A DNA stretch of 32,878 bases from Candidatus Staskawiczbacteria bacterium (GTDB taxonomy: Bacteria; Patescibacteriota; Minisyncoccia; Minisyncoccales; Staskawiczbacteraceae), in contig JAPLZF010000009.1 in assembly GCA_026395175.1 (NCBI GenBank), forward strand, positions 146,083 through 178,960, written 5' to 3'. Positions 1-8,237 of the stretch are shown one piece after another. Each line of letters starts with the position of its first letter. Within the stretch, counting starts at the first letter, position 1. A program made the translations under genes and the position numbers. A model generated the notes under the pieces. It was not told the DNA's origin and searched no databases. It saw only the letters and a program-made list of their open reading frames with translations.

Positions 1-243
1 AACTCCCCGAATATCCATTAACGCTTCAAAAAATTCCAAGCCTTCATAATTTAAAAACCCATACAAATCTAAAGCCTCTTCTTTAACATTTTGGTAAATA
101 AACAGCTTGAGATTTTCGCCAATTTCTGATAAAGTTAGCAGAGTTTGGCGGGACAAAAAAACCTTATAGCCAATACCAGCCACTTCTAATATAATAAACT
201 TATCCTTCTTTAATATAATTTTCCCGCTTAAATAAGATATCAT
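1..243 (-). CDS. ruvA: Holliday junction branch migration protein RuvA, N-terminal part (cut by window edge)
   Basis: RuvA binds four-way DNA junctions and loads the RuvB motor. Reading the minus strand from the ATG at 243 down to base 1 gives 81 uninterrupted codons starting MISYLSGKIILKK, followed by the RuvA OB-fold signature VAGIGYKVFLS (residues 21-31), the LYGF motif (60-63) that ends domain I, and ALMDIRGV (74-81), the start of the first helix-hairpin-helix of domain II. The rest of the gene lies outside the window. It is divergent from uvrB with only 24 bases between the two start codons, so the promoters must overlap or lie inside coding sequence. No Shine-Dalgarno sequence is visible. 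The match is by recalled family motifs, not by alignment; I am confident because start, spacing and motifs all agree with RuvA. Confidence 0.9.
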   Translation of the reverse strand, partial: MISYLSGKIILKKDKFIILEVAGIGYKVFLSRQTLLTLSEIGENLKLFIYQNVKEEALDLYGFLNYEGLEFFEALMDIRGV

Positions 244-267
244 ACGTATTACTATATATTATTGTAT

Positions 268-2226
268 ATGCAATTTGAACTAAAATCAAAGTTTAAGCCA
301 ACAGGCGACCAGCCGGAAGCCATAAAAAAGCTGACTGCCAATTTAAAATCTGGGGTAAAAGACCAGATACTTTTGGGTGTTACGGGATCTGGCAAAACAT
401 TCACTATGGCTAATGTAATTCAAAAAATACAAAAGCCCACCTTAATTATTTCTCCAAACAAAACTTTGGCAGCCCAGCTTTACCAAGAGTTTAAAGAATT
501 TTTTCCCAACAATGCTGTGCACTATTTTGTTTCTTATTACGACTACTACCAGCCCGAAGCATATATTCCGCAGTCAGACACATATATAGAGAAGGACTCA
601 AAAATAAACGAAGAAATTGATCGGTTAAGGCATTCTGCTGTACAAGATGTCTTGGCTAGAAAAGATGTAATTGTTGTGGCTTCGGTTTCTTGCATTTACA
701 ACATCGGCTCTCCGGAAAATTATCAAAATGTTTCTTTAGATTTAAAAACAGGACAAAAATTAAAAAGAAAAGATTTTATTTTGCATCTGACAACTTTGCA
801 ATACAAAAGAAACGACATAGATTTTAAACCGGGATCATTTCGCGTAAGAGGGGACTTGATAGAAATTTATTTGGTGACAGGTGAAAAAATATTAAGAGTT
901 GAATTTTTGGGAGAAAAAATAAATAAAATATCCGACACAAACCCGGGGTTGAAGCCAAGCTACAAAACAATAGATAAAAAATATACATTATTCCCAGCCA
1001 CTTTTTGGGTAGCTCCCCAAGACAAGTTAAACATTGCCATAGAAAATATAAAACTAGAATTACAGGACAGGCTAAAAGAACTAAAAAAACAAAATAAATT
1101 ATTGGAAATAGAAAGACTTGAACAAAAAACCAACTATGACTTGGAAATGTTGCAGGAAGTTGGGTTTTGCCATGGCATTGAAAACTATTCACGGCAGTTG
1201 GAATTTAGAAAAGCAGGAACAGCTCCATTTTCTTTAGTTGATTATTTTAATTATTTTAACCCCAACGGCTCTTTAATGTTTATTGATGAGTCTCACATTT
1301 CGGTTTCACAAATTAGGGCAATGTCTATTCAAGACAAAGTCAGAAAAGGAACTTTAATTGATTTTGGATTTCGGTTGCCTTCTGCTATAGACAACAGGCC
1401 ATTAAAATTTGAAGAATTTAAAGAACGCCAAAAACAAACAATTTATGTTTCTGCTACACCGGCAGACTACGAAAAAAATAAAGCTGGAAAAAATATTGTA
1501 GAACAAATTATAAGGCCCACCGGACTTTTAGAACCAAAAATTGAAATTAGAAAAACCGAAAACCAAATTCAAGATTTAATTGAAGAAATAAAAAAACAAA
1601 TTGCAAAAAAAGAAAGAACACTTGTTGTTACTTTGACAAAAAGATTGGCCGAAGAAATTTCTGATTATTTGGTTGATAGGGGAATTAAAACCCAATATCT
1701 GCACTCTGAAATTAAAACAATGGAAAGGCCAAAAATTTTAAAAGAATTCCGCGAAGGAAAGTATGACGTGCTTGTTGGAATAAATCTTTTAAGAGAAGGA
1801 ATTGATTTACCCGAGGTTTCGTTAATTGCAATTTTAGACGCAGACAAAGAAGGGTTTTTAAGAAACAAAACAACTTTAATACAAACAATGGGCAGGGCCG
1901 CCAGGCACCAAAACGGAAAGGCAATTTTATATGCCGACAAAACAACCTTTTCAATGCAAGAAGCTATAAATGAAATAAATAGAAGAAGAAAAATTCAGGA
2001 AGATTATAATAAGAAAAATAAAATAACGCCAGCTACAATTATTTCTGACATTAGAGAATGGGGCTTTTCCAAAAAAGAAGACATTGTTGAGGAATTTTTT
2101 GCAGTTCACGACAGAAAATTATTAGAAAAAGAAATGAAAATTGCCGCTAAAAACTTGGATTTTGAGCGGGCAGCAGAAATTCGCGATTTAATTGATAAAT
2201 TAGGAACAAACAAAAAGCCCGCATAA
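268..2226 (+). CDS. uvrB: Excinuclease ABC subunit UvrB
   Basis: UvrB is the damage-verifying helicase-like subunit of nucleotide excision repair, acting with UvrA and UvrC. The protein is 652 aa (family about 670). Visible: Walker A GVTGSGKTFTMA (residues 37-48), the beta-hairpin region YDYYQPEAYIPQSDTYI (about 91-107) that inserts between DNA strands, DESH in the DEAD-like box, motif V with LLREGIDLPEVSL, motif VI QTMGRAARH, and a C-terminal UVR domain (about 620-648) for UvrC contact. I place the start at the ATG at 268; a TTG two codons upstream at 262 is less likely because the family begins directly before FELKSKFKPTGDQP. A TATATT hexamer at 255-260 would put transcription start almost on the ATG, but no good -35 is seen. 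The last codons form one arm of the terminator hairpin. Confidence 0.97.
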   Translation: MQFELKSKFKPTGDQPEAIKKLTANLKSGVKDQILLGVTGSGKTFTMANVIQKIQKPTLIISPNKTLAAQLYQEFKEFFPNNAVHYFVSYYDYYQPEAYIPQSDTYIEKDSKINEEIDRLRHSAVQDVLARKDVIVVASVSCIYNIGSPENYQNVSLDLKTGQKLKRKDFILHLTTLQYKRNDIDFKPGSFRVRGDLIEIYLVTGEKILRVEFLGEKINKISDTNPGLKPSYKTIDKKYTLFPATFWVAPQDKLNIAIENIKLELQDRLKELKKQNKLLEIERLEQKTNYDLEMLQEVGFCHGIENYSRQLEFRKAGTAPFSLVDYFNYFNPNGSLMFIDESHISVSQIRAMSIQDKVRKGTLIDFGFRLPSAIDNRPLKFEEFKERQKQTIYVSATPADYEKNKAGKNIVEQIIRPTGLLEPKIEIRKTENQIQDLIEEIKKQIAKKERTLVVTLTKRLAEEISDYLVDRGIKTQYLHSEIKTMERPKILKEFREGKYDVLVGINLLREGIDLPEVSLIAILDADKEGFLRNKTTLIQTMGRAARHQNGKAILYADKTTFSMQEAINEINRRRKIQEDYNKKNKITPATIISDIREWGFSKKEDIVEEFFAVHDRKLLEKEMKIAAKNLDFERAAEIRDLIDKLGTNKKPA

Positions 2227-2237
2227 ACGGGCTTTTT
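2212..2237. terminator. Bidirectional intrinsic terminator, overlapping the uvrB stop
   Basis: A perfect 10-bp stem (AAAAAGCCCG at 2212-2221 with CGGGCTTTTT at 2228-2237) closes a six-base loop that holds the uvrB TAA (2224-2226). The A tract on one side and T tract on the other let it work on both strands, so it can also end the minus-strand gene that stops at 2241. Confidence 0.9.
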
Positions 2238-2240
2238 AAG

Positions 2241-2471
2241 TTAAACTTTATCTTCCACGGGCTTTTCCCAGTTGTCTTTTATTTTTTTAATTGCCTGTGC
2301 TTCTTCCTCATTCAAAAGATAAATGTCTTTTAAAGTTTTTAACAATTCTATTCTTTCCTGGCCATCCATTTGGGGCAGTTTATCAAGCAAAACTTTTTTC
2401 TGCCCTTCATCTATTTTCAGGGTTTCAATAAAATTCTTTAAATTGTCATTATTTAAAATAGGATTTACCAT
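2241..2471 (-). CDS. Small helical hypothetical protein (76 aa)
   Basis: I do not recognise this 76-aa protein. It is predicted to be soluble and mostly alpha-helical, rich in Lys, Glu, Leu and Ile, with no Cys, no signal peptide and no membrane segment. It starts at an ATG 12 bases after the stop of the 1083-aa gene and is read in the same direction, so the two probably form one transcript that ends at the shared hairpin at 2212-2237. Its persistence next to the large gene suggests a partner role, but that is inference only. The opposite-strand reading frame at 2323-2535 is a shadow of this gene. A real gene is supported by the tight spacing and by the terminator placed immediately after it. 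Confidence 0.7.
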   Translation of the reverse strand: MVNPILNNDNLKNFIETLKIDEGQKKVLLDKLPQMDGQERIELLKTLKDIYLLNEEEAQAIKKIKDNWEKPVEDKV

Positions 2472-2483
2472 GTCCTTAAAAAT

Positions 2484-5400
2484 TTATTTTATTTCTTTTC
2501 TTATATTTTTAATACCCCTTACAGCTTCCCTATAATTTATTTCACCTCGGCTAAATTTTCCTTGGATATCAGCCACTTTTGCATCAAATTCTCCGAGTTT
2601 TCTCTGTCTATCTTTGCGTATTTTTTCCATGCCATCGCGGGCATTTTTTATTGTCTTTTCCAACTCATCTTTTGCTTTTTCAACTGCTTCATGAGATATT
2701 TTAAGCTGTTCGTCCCTTTCTTTTTGTTTTGTTCTCTCTGATCCATATATTTTCATTGCTGTTATGAACATATCTTGCTTTAGTATTTCGGGCCAATCTT
2801 TATTCATAGCCTCTCTTAAACTATTAATAAGGATTTCCCCTAAATCATCTTTCGGCTCAGTTTTTAAAAATTCCTGAGCTTCTTTATATAATTTTTCATC
2901 TTCTTTAGATAATCTTCCTGCCTCTTCAACAATTTTCGGTTCAGCGGGTTTTTTAGGCACCGGTAAAGCTTCTTCCGGCATTATCACTGGCTCGTATTCT
3001 GCTATTTGAGGTGTTGATTCTACAGCAGGTTCTGCAACTGGTGTTGATTCACTAACCACGGGCGGTTCTGTTGGGCCAGGGGCTGGAGTTTCTTGAAGTT
3101 TTTTTGAAGATTTTTTAGACGCTCCTGGTAGTTTTTTTATAGGTTCGTCAAAAAGCCTTTTTCTTGCTTCAGCATACATTCTTTCCAAAACCGCCACAGC
3201 TATCATTTCGTACTGTTCTGTAGTAGGTATTTTCTCTTCTTTGCCTTCCATGAATTTTTCAAAATCTAAATCATCTATCACAGCATTAACTATTTGCTGT
3301 TTTAACGGGTCCACTGCCAACGCGTTAATTTTTTGCTCTATTTTTTTGTCTACTTGTTCTCGATGATATTTCTCCCATTGTTCTCCTAAATTACCTCTAA
3401 CTTTGCCTTCAATTTCTTGGTTATATTTTTCTTTTGCTTCCTGCACTATTCTTTGATACTCAGCTTCTGTAATTCCAGAATCTTCATTATTTCCAACTTT
3501 TGGAATAAAAATTTTTTCTTCTTTACGCCATTCCCAAAATTTTCCGTCTTTTTTTCTTTCAAGCAAATATGGCTTGTAATTTTGGTTCAAAAGGGCAAAA
3601 AATGTTTCGCCTCCTTGCCTGCCTTTTTCCCGCAAGCTGTTTTCAAAAACTTCTTGCGTAATTTCTCCTTCAAAACCAATAGATTTTTTATATGCTTCTT
3701 TCTGCTCAGCTGAAAGTCTTATCCATTGGCTTTTTATCAACTCTTCATTTTTTAAAAATCTAAAATTATCTTCTATATTTCTAATATTTGGGTCATTTTT
3801 TTGGCCGGCCCAATATTCAACAGCTTCATTTTTAGTCTGACGCCTTGCCTGGGTTTGCATTGCAAAAGATTCTTCTGCATCTTGCTTTACATCTTTTCCT
3901 AACATTTTTCCAGCCAGGCTAGCTCTTGTTAAACGCAACTCTTCCAAATATCTTTCCATTTGCTCAACTTCCGTTGTGTTGCCCGTTGCCCTCAAGCCTG
4001 CAATTTTTCTTTCCTGACGCCTAATGCTTGCCTGCATATAGTTTAACAATAAAAATAGTGTTTCGGGACGCACTTGGCCTTCTTTTACGTCCATTACAAA
4101 AACATCAATTTTTTTCATTCTTTTTTCCAGATTCTCATATCTTGGATCTTTTTCAATTTGCAGGGCAAAGGCCATGGCAGCGTGAATTTTCATCTCCTCT
4201 GAAGAACTTTCAGTTGCGCCTTTTCTAGCCATTTCTTGTTTGTTTCTTTCAAAAAAATCCAGGGCAAATTCTTTTTCTGCCTCAACTCTCTCCTTTTTCA
4301 AAAAATCATCAATACTGCCTTTAATATCTCCCAACTTGGTTTTTCTTATGTATTCATTTTCAATGTCTTTTGTTGCTCTTTCGCGATGCAAAGCAATTTG
4401 CGCTTTGGCTTTTTCCACCTCACTATCACGCAGTTCGGTTTTAGCGCTTGCCTTTGCTTTTTTTGCTTCCAATTTTTCTTCACCCGCAGTTTTTGCTTCT
4501 TCGCCGGTAACTGGCAAAGCAGTTTTCCCATTTGCTTCTTTTTCCTGTTTTAAATATTCTTTTAACTTTCCTGTTGCTTTAAAGTCTTTACCAAAAAATT
4601 CTGCAATAATGTCATTAAGCTTAACTTCTAAAGGCGCATTTTTATCAATTGGCTTTACAACCATATTTCTGTCCACCATGTGCGCTCCTTGCTTAAGGTG
4701 AAACCCAGGAGGGAATTTACCATCATTTACAAGACACAAGAAAAAACTATTTTTTTCTGGGTCGGGAGAATAATTCCAATATCCTTTATATCCCAAAGCT
4801 CTTGCTACTTGAACCCCAAATTTCATTTCTTTTCCAATGTCCACAATAATTTCATTATTAGCTATCATTCCGTTTTTTTTCTTTGCTTCTAAAATCTTTA
4901 CTGATTCTTCAATATTTTTTCTAACATCTTCACTCCTGTTTATTTTTTTGGGTTTTCCGGTTTCTCTATCTTTCTTTATTGTTTGTATTATACCCATCTT
5001 TTTCATTTGCCCCTCTGATAAAAATTTTCTAGAGTCGCCTCCATTTTTAAAAAAATCAAACAAGTCTTCTGGTTTTACACATTTATTCAAACCATAAAGC
5101 GATCTATGAAAATTTTGGAGGCCTCTAGAATTTAAATTATATGATTCATTGTCAACATCATTTACAAAATTAACATACTCATATAAATAATTTCTTTTAA
5201 TTTCTCCATCTGTATAATCAAAATCTTCAATTTTTATCCGCCCTAAAGCCACCATTTTTTCAAACATTATCTTTGTTGCGCATTTGCCGGCTTCTGCATT
5301 TTCGCCGTGATGGTCTGCGTGAAGTCTGCCTTCAGCCAATCCAAATCCTTGATAATTTCCGGTGTCTGCCATAACGTCATTTTTGTTTTCAGGAATATTT

Positions 5401-5735
5401 TCACTTGCTTGTCCGGGCCTAACAAATTTAACTTTATTTAAAAGTCCTGCTAATTCAAGCATTTTTAAAACGCCCCAAGCGTCATGGTCTCCTGGTTTTT
5501 CTACAAATTCTCCTTTTTCATTTATGTAACCGTGTGTAACAGCAGTCTCAAAAAGCCGTTTTAATTCTTCTTCATATTTTTCCTCTCCTTCTTTTATGTT
5601 GCCTGCCCAAAGCGGATGATTGCTTTTTTCATCATATTCGTTTAACCTGTCAAAAATCGCAGGCTTTGCAGCTTCATCAAATCTCTTTAGTTTTTCTTCT
5701 TTTATTTCCTCTGGAGACCTTCTTGTTTCTGCCAT
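2484..5735 (-). CDS. Large protein with divergent DHH-like N-terminal domain and coiled-coil tail (1083 aa)
   Basis: A 1083-aa soluble protein without signal peptide. The N-terminal ~220 residues hold a set of acidic and histidine motifs in the order found in DHH phosphoesterases: GDHDA (82-86, like motif I), ADTG (123-126, motif II), HADHHG (139-144, motif III, the name-giving DHH) and NDVD (192-195, motif IV). In that superfamily these residues bind two metal ions and hydrolyse phosphodiesters or polyphosphate. The middle (about 400-860) is rich in Lys, Glu, Ala and Gln and looks like long helices or coiled coil. A Pro/Glu/Val-rich linker follows at about 865-940, and a final charged coiled coil ends the protein. 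The gene heads a two-gene unit with the 76-aa gene downstream and has a good promoter at 5757-5784. Catalytic activity is inferred; the overall protein is not one I know by name. Confidence 0.72.
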   Translation of the reverse strand: MAETRRSPEEIKEEKLKRFDEAAKPAIFDRLNEYDEKSNHPLWAGNIKEGEEKYEEELKRLFETAVTHGYINEKGEFVEKPGDHDAWGVLKMLELAGLLNKVKFVRPGQASENIPENKNDVMADTGNYQGFGLAEGRLHADHHGENAEAGKCATKIMFEKMVALGRIKIEDFDYTDGEIKRNYLYEYVNFVNDVDNESYNLNSRGLQNFHRSLYGLNKCVKPEDLFDFFKNGGDSRKFLSEGQMKKMGIIQTIKKDRETGKPKKINRSEDVRKNIEESVKILEAKKKNGMIANNEIIVDIGKEMKFGVQVARALGYKGYWNYSPDPEKNSFFLCLVNDGKFPPGFHLKQGAHMVDRNMVVKPIDKNAPLEVKLNDIIAEFFGKDFKATGKLKEYLKQEKEANGKTALPVTGEEAKTAGEEKLEAKKAKASAKTELRDSEVEKAKAQIALHRERATKDIENEYIRKTKLGDIKGSIDDFLKKERVEAEKEFALDFFERNKQEMARKGATESSSEEMKIHAAMAFALQIEKDPRYENLEKRMKKIDVFVMDVKEGQVRPETLFLLLNYMQASIRRQERKIAGLRATGNTTEVEQMERYLEELRLTRASLAGKMLGKDVKQDAEESFAMQTQARRQTKNEAVEYWAGQKNDPNIRNIEDNFRFLKNEELIKSQWIRLSAEQKEAYKKSIGFEGEITQEVFENSLREKGRQGGETFFALLNQNYKPYLLERKKDGKFWEWRKEEKIFIPKVGNNEDSGITEAEYQRIVQEAKEKYNQEIEGKVRGNLGEQWEKYHREQVDKKIEQKINALAVDPLKQQIVNAVIDDLDFEKFMEGKEEKIPTTEQYEMIAVAVLERMYAEARKRLFDEPIKKLPGASKKSSKKLQETPAPGPTEPPVVSESTPVAEPAVESTPQIAEYEPVIMPEEALPVPKKPAEPKIVEEAGRLSKEDEKLYKEAQEFLKTEPKDDLGEILINSLREAMNKDWPEILKQDMFITAMKIYGSERTKQKERDEQLKISHEAVEKAKDELEKTIKNARDGMEKIRKDRQRKLGEFDAKVADIQGKFSRGEINYREAVRGIKNIRKEIK

Positions 5736-5756
5736 AATTTTTTATTATATTTGTTA

Positions 5757-5784
5757 ATTTTACCATTGCCACATAATAAGTCAA
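5757..5784 (-). promoter_or_regulatory. Promoter of the 1083-aa gene
   Basis: On the minus strand TTGACT (5779-5784) is separated by 16 bases from TAAAAT (5757-5762), which also carries an upstream TG as in extended -10 promoters. Transcription would start about 15 bases before the ATG at 5735. No ribosome-binding sequence lies in that leader. Confidence 0.7.
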
Positions 5785-5807
5785 TTTTTAGAAAATACTA
5801 CCGGCTA

Positions 5808-5836
5808 TTTACAATTTAAGGATAATTTGCTATCAT
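5808..5836 (+). promoter_or_regulatory. rpsT promoter giving a leaderless mRNA
   Basis: TTTACA (5808-5813), a 17-base spacer, and TATCAT (5831-5836). The usual start point seven bases on is about 5843, only two bases before the rpsT ATG at 5845, so the message would be leaderless or nearly so. Confidence 0.68.
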
Positions 5837-5844
5837 ATTTCTAT

Positions 5845-6108
5845 ATGGCAATAACAAAATCAGCTAAAAAAGCTATCAGACAATCTGCTGCCAGAAAAGA
5901 GCACAACATTGTCTACAAAGATAAAATAAAATCCCTTGTAAAAGAGGCTCGTGCCTTGGTTTTGGCAAAAAAAATGCCAGAAGCCAAAAAACTTTTACCG
6001 GCAATTTATACAGCATTAGACAAAGCTGCCAAAGTGGGAGTGATTAAAAAAAACAACGCCTCAAGGCGCAAATCAAGACTGACAAAATTGATAGACAAAA
6101 AAAACTAG
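5845..6108 (+). CDS. rpsT: Small ribosomal subunit protein bS20
   Basis: S20 binds 16S rRNA in the body of the 30S subunit early in assembly. The 87-aa product is very basic and helical and starts MAITKSAKKAIRQS, then ARKEHN, with the family's C-terminal pattern of an Ala-rich helix (LDKAAKVGVI) followed by KNNASRRKSRLTKL. I choose the ATG at 5845 rather than the upstream frame extension at 5827 because the family begins at this Met and because the -10 element lies at 5831-5836. The gene stands alone between its own promoter and a hairpin terminator that contains the stop codon. Length and motifs match bS20 closely. Confidence 0.95.
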   Translation: MAITKSAKKAIRQSAARKEHNIVYKDKIKSLVKEARALVLAKKMPEAKKLLPAIYTALDKAAKVGVIKKNNASRRKSRLTKLIDKKN

Positions 6109-6125
6109 GCTTAGCCTAGTTTTTT
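6099..6125. terminator. Bidirectional terminator overlapping the rpsT stop
   Basis: AAAAAACTAGGC (6099-6110) pairs with GCCTAGTTTTTT (6114-6125) around a three-base loop. The rpsT TAG (6106-6108) lies in the stem. The T tract on both strands also serves holA, which stops at 6127 on the minus strand. Confidence 0.9.
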
Positions 6126-6126
6126 G

Positions 6127-7059
6127 TTATATCTCGGCCAAAAACAAATCTAGCGCCAATTCCGGTTCAATCTTTCCCGACTTTACATCTAAATCTACCT
6201 GAAAAATCTTATGGTAGATTTTTTTTAGTTGGTCAATGCTAAACTGGTTGCACAGCCCAAAGCTCTTTTGGACCACAAAAGGATGAAGTCCGGATTTTTT
6301 TGCAATCTGCCCATACGGCTGGGTACTTTGCAGTTCCTTAATAATCAATAAGTTTCTAAATTGATAGGCAATCATTGTCAGCAAATAAAGGGAATTGTCG
6401 CCGTTATCCAAGTGCTTATGCAGTAAAGACAAGGCCAGCTTTTTATTTTTTGAAGCCAACGCATCTATGGTTTTAAAAATATCATTTTCAACATTTGGCT
6501 TCACCAGTAGCTCAACATCTTGGTGCGTTATTGTACCGCCTACTTTATAACTTGATAACTTTTTAACTTCGTTGGTCATCTGCCACAAATCATTCCCGAC
6601 AAAACTAATAAGCAAGTCTAAAGCATCGGAATTTATTTTTGCATTATTTTTTTCAAATTCTTGAGCCACCCATTTTTTAAGTGTAATGGGGGACAGGCAT
6701 TCAAACTCTTGGCACTTCACATTTTTTTGTAATGCCTTAAAAAATTTAGTTCTTTTATCTGCCGTGCAATCTTCATAAACAACAACAATGTCTTTTGAGT
6801 TTTCCAAGCTTTTTATGTTTTCTGAAAATTCTTCGCAAAATTTTATATCAGAAAAAACATTTTTTAAAATTATCAATTTCTTTTCTGCAAACATAGAAGT
6901 AATTTTAAGATTGCAATAAAAATCATCAAACTTTTTCTGCTTTGCATCAACATAAATTAAATTTAGTCCGGACTTATGGATTTTTTTGTAACCTAAAATT
7001 ATCTCTTCTAATTTCCTTTTTGACCTAAATGAATCTTGTCCGTAAATAAAATAAATCAT
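6127..7059 (-). CDS. holA: DNA polymerase III subunit delta
   Basis: The delta subunit is the wrench of the clamp loader that opens the DnaN ring during replication. The 310-aa protein starts MIYFIYGQDSFRSKRKLEEI, matching the usual HolA opening (structure-like FLYGEDxFLxxxxLxxI), with a middle segment containing CLSPITLKKWVAQEF and LDLLISFVGNDLWQMTNEVKKLSSY, typical of the second domain, and a C-terminal helical collar domain with LALSLLHKHLDNGDNSLYLL and the final LALDLFLAEI. Its ATG overlaps the UGA of the upstream 123-aa gene by four bases (ATGA), which indicates translational coupling. HolA is a fast-evolving family, so the call rests on length and the N-terminal and C-terminal patterns. 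Confidence 0.88.
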   Translation of the reverse strand: MIYFIYGQDSFRSKRKLEEIILGYKKIHKSGLNLIYVDAKQKKFDDFYCNLKITSMFAEKKLIILKNVFSDIKFCEEFSENIKSLENSKDIVVVYEDCTADKRTKFFKALQKNVKCQEFECLSPITLKKWVAQEFEKNNAKINSDALDLLISFVGNDLWQMTNEVKKLSSYKVGGTITHQDVELLVKPNVENDIFKTIDALASKNKKLALSLLHKHLDNGDNSLYLLTMIAYQFRNLLIIKELQSTQPYGQIAKKSGLHPFVVQKSFGLCNQFSIDQLKKIYHKIFQVDLDVKSGKIEPELALDLFLAEI

Positions 7060-7427
7060 TTAAAATAATTTGTTTTATTGTTTCTATCAATTAAATCGTG
7101 AGCTTTTTTCATTTCTTCTGGAGTGTTTATGTAAATTATCTTGAATTTACCTGAAGTAATCTGATTTTCATAATCACTGTTAATCTCCAAGATATGTATC
7201 AAACCCCAATATATCCATTTTTCATCTCTATTTTCAACCAAAAAATTTCTCACAGGTGGGATATTATATATTCTTACCTTAGGTTTATCTTTAAATTCGA
7301 ATATTTTGTCTTTAAAATCTTCTGTGCAATAAGGATTTTTCAAATGATCCTCTAATTTTAATTCCACAGGAAAACCTTGCTCTTTTGTTAATTGTAATGT
7401 GTCGTTTTTTTCAAATGTTCCTCCCAT
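7056..7427 (-). CDS. Hypothetical protein (123 aa) coupled to holA
   Basis: I do not recognise this protein. It is soluble and charged, starts MGGTFEKNDTLQLTKEQGFP, and contains mixed strands and helices, including the aromatic stretch EKWIYWGLIHILEI near the middle and KFKIIYINTPEEMKKAHDLI near the end. No Cys cluster beyond a single CTED, no signal peptide and no membrane span are visible. It ends in UGA overlapping the holA ATG by four bases, so the two are translated together; the UGA also shows that this organism uses UGA as stop. The upstream side is an 80-base gap holding a repeat hairpin. A role tied to replication is only suggested by position. Confidence 0.72.
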   Translation of the reverse strand: MGGTFEKNDTLQLTKEQGFPVELKLEDHLKNPYCTEDFKDKIFEFKDKPKVRIYNIPPVRNFLVENRDEKWIYWGLIHILEINSDYENQITSGKFKIIYINTPEEMKKAHDLIDRNNKTNYFK

Positions 7428-7480
7428 ATTTTTATTTTTTAATTATAATTTTTACTGGTTGACCACAAATTTTGTAGGAT

Positions 7481-7505
7481 TTGTAGGACTTCCGATGTCC
7501 TACAA
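7481..7505 (-). repeat. REP-like hairpin repeat, copy A (downstream of the transposase)
   Basis: A perfect 9-bp inverted repeat, TTGTAGGAC and GTCCTACAA, with a seven-base loop, lies two bases beyond the transposase stop codon. On the minus strand its left half AATTGTAGGAC and the later GAAGTC and CAA are shared with copies B and C, which point the other way. A partial extra TTGTAGGA sits just beside it at about 7472-7479. It lacks a T tract, so it is not a normal terminator. Confidence 0.8.
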
Positions 7506-7507
7506 TT

Positions 7508-8236
7508 TTATTCTTCTAAAAACAAACCTCTGTTTTGAGCAATGTTGTTTTTGTACTCTAACCAATTTTTAATAGCGTCTCTACACCCTCCCGCTTCACT
7601 CATAGATTCAAATAAAAAATTTCTTTCAGTTACAGATGAAAAATTCTTTTTCCCAATATAATCTTGATAACTCGACCACTTATAATTTTCTAAAAATTCA
7701 ATTGATTTATCAATATCACTAATTCCTTTTTCTTTCCATCCCGGCTCGTATAGAGAAAGGGGATTAACATGAATATAATTAAAAACAGTCATAAGCTGAT
7801 TGTCATTTTCTACACTGACCGATTTAAACGCATCCTGAAAAACATGTCCTTTTCTTTGATACTTTTTATTAAAATATTTACTTAGGCCAATACCAACTTT
7901 TTGCATAAATTTTGAAACACCGCCATCTTTTATTTGTTTTACTAAGAGATGTATATGATTTGGCATAAAGCAGAAGGCTAATACTTCCACAAATTTATCT
8001 CGCTCATCTAAAATTGTAGGACTCCCGAAGTCGCTCAATTTTTCTCTTTTCTTTTCAACTTTACGATCTCGTCGTCTAATAAAGATAGTTACGGGCTTAG
8101 AATTATTAAATTCGTAAATTGAAAAAATTCCACGAAAATAATCATTAGTGTTTTTAAAAATCAAATTGTCATCAAGCGCCCGCATAACAATGTGATAAAT
8201 ATCTCCTGTTATAAATTGTTCTTTTCTTCTTGGCAT
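7508..8236 (-). CDS. REP-associated tyrosine transposase (Y1/HUH, IS200-like family)
   Basis: Transposases of this family nick single-stranded DNA with one tyrosine and a His-x-His metal site, and the RAYT branch acts on short palindromic repeats. The 242-aa protein begins MPRRKEQFITGDIYHIVMRA, has the HUH motif MPNHIHLLV (H94, H96) and the pattern VFNYIHVNP with the likely catalytic Tyr154, plus GHVFQDAFKS between them. I start at the ATG at 8236, not the upstream frame extension at 8260, because the extension is encoded by the repeat copy C. A second repeat copy (B) lies inside the gene and encodes about residues 64-76, so the loop before the HUH motif is longer than usual. Flanking and internal repeats in both orientations support a RAYT rather than a classical IS element; no subterminal IS200 ends were identified. 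Confidence 0.88.
   Translation of the reverse strand: MPRRKEQFITGDIYHIVMRALDDNLIFKNTNDYFRGIFSIYEFNNSKPVTIFIRRRDRKVEKKREKLSDFGSPTILDERDKFVEVLAFCFMPNHIHLLVKQIKDGGVSKFMQKVGIGLSKYFNKKYQRKGHVFQDAFKSVSVENDNQLMTVFNYIHVNPLSLYEPGWKEKGISDIDKSIEFLENYKWSSYQDYIGKKNFSSVTERNFLFESMSEAGGCRDAIKNWLEYKNNIAQNRGLFLEE
8012..8045 (+). repeat. REP-like repeat, copy B, in frame inside the transposase gene
   Basis: The first 32 bases are identical to copy C except for one base (G at 8033 instead of A), and include the core TTGTAGGACTCCCGAAGTC. It lies inside the transposase coding sequence and contributes residues reading LSDFGSPTI on the minus strand without breaking the frame. The core GACT/AGTC can pair; the lower stem has three mismatches compared with copy A. 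Confidence 0.85.
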
Positions 8237-8237
8237 A

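Noticed and set aside
824-1192. 122-aa minus-strand frame inside uvrB
   Set aside because: Hydrophobic shadow frame within a fully conserved uvrB.
4240-4701. 153-aa plus-strand open frame
   Set aside because: It is antisense to the 1083-aa gene and rich in Phe/Ser/Leu, the usual shadow of a Lys/Glu-rich gene.
7056-7427. UGA recoded to glycine or tryptophan
   Set aside because: The gene ends in UGA overlapping the next ATG, and all conserved genes are full length without reading through UGA.
7481-7505. Hairpin after the transposase as an intrinsic terminator
   Set aside because: No T tract on either side; similarity to copies B and C makes a repeat more likely.
7508-8236. Complete IS200/IS605 element with tnpB or guide RNA
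   Set aside because: No TnpB/IscB-like frame lies nearby, and the flanking repeats are REP-like rather than IS200 ends.
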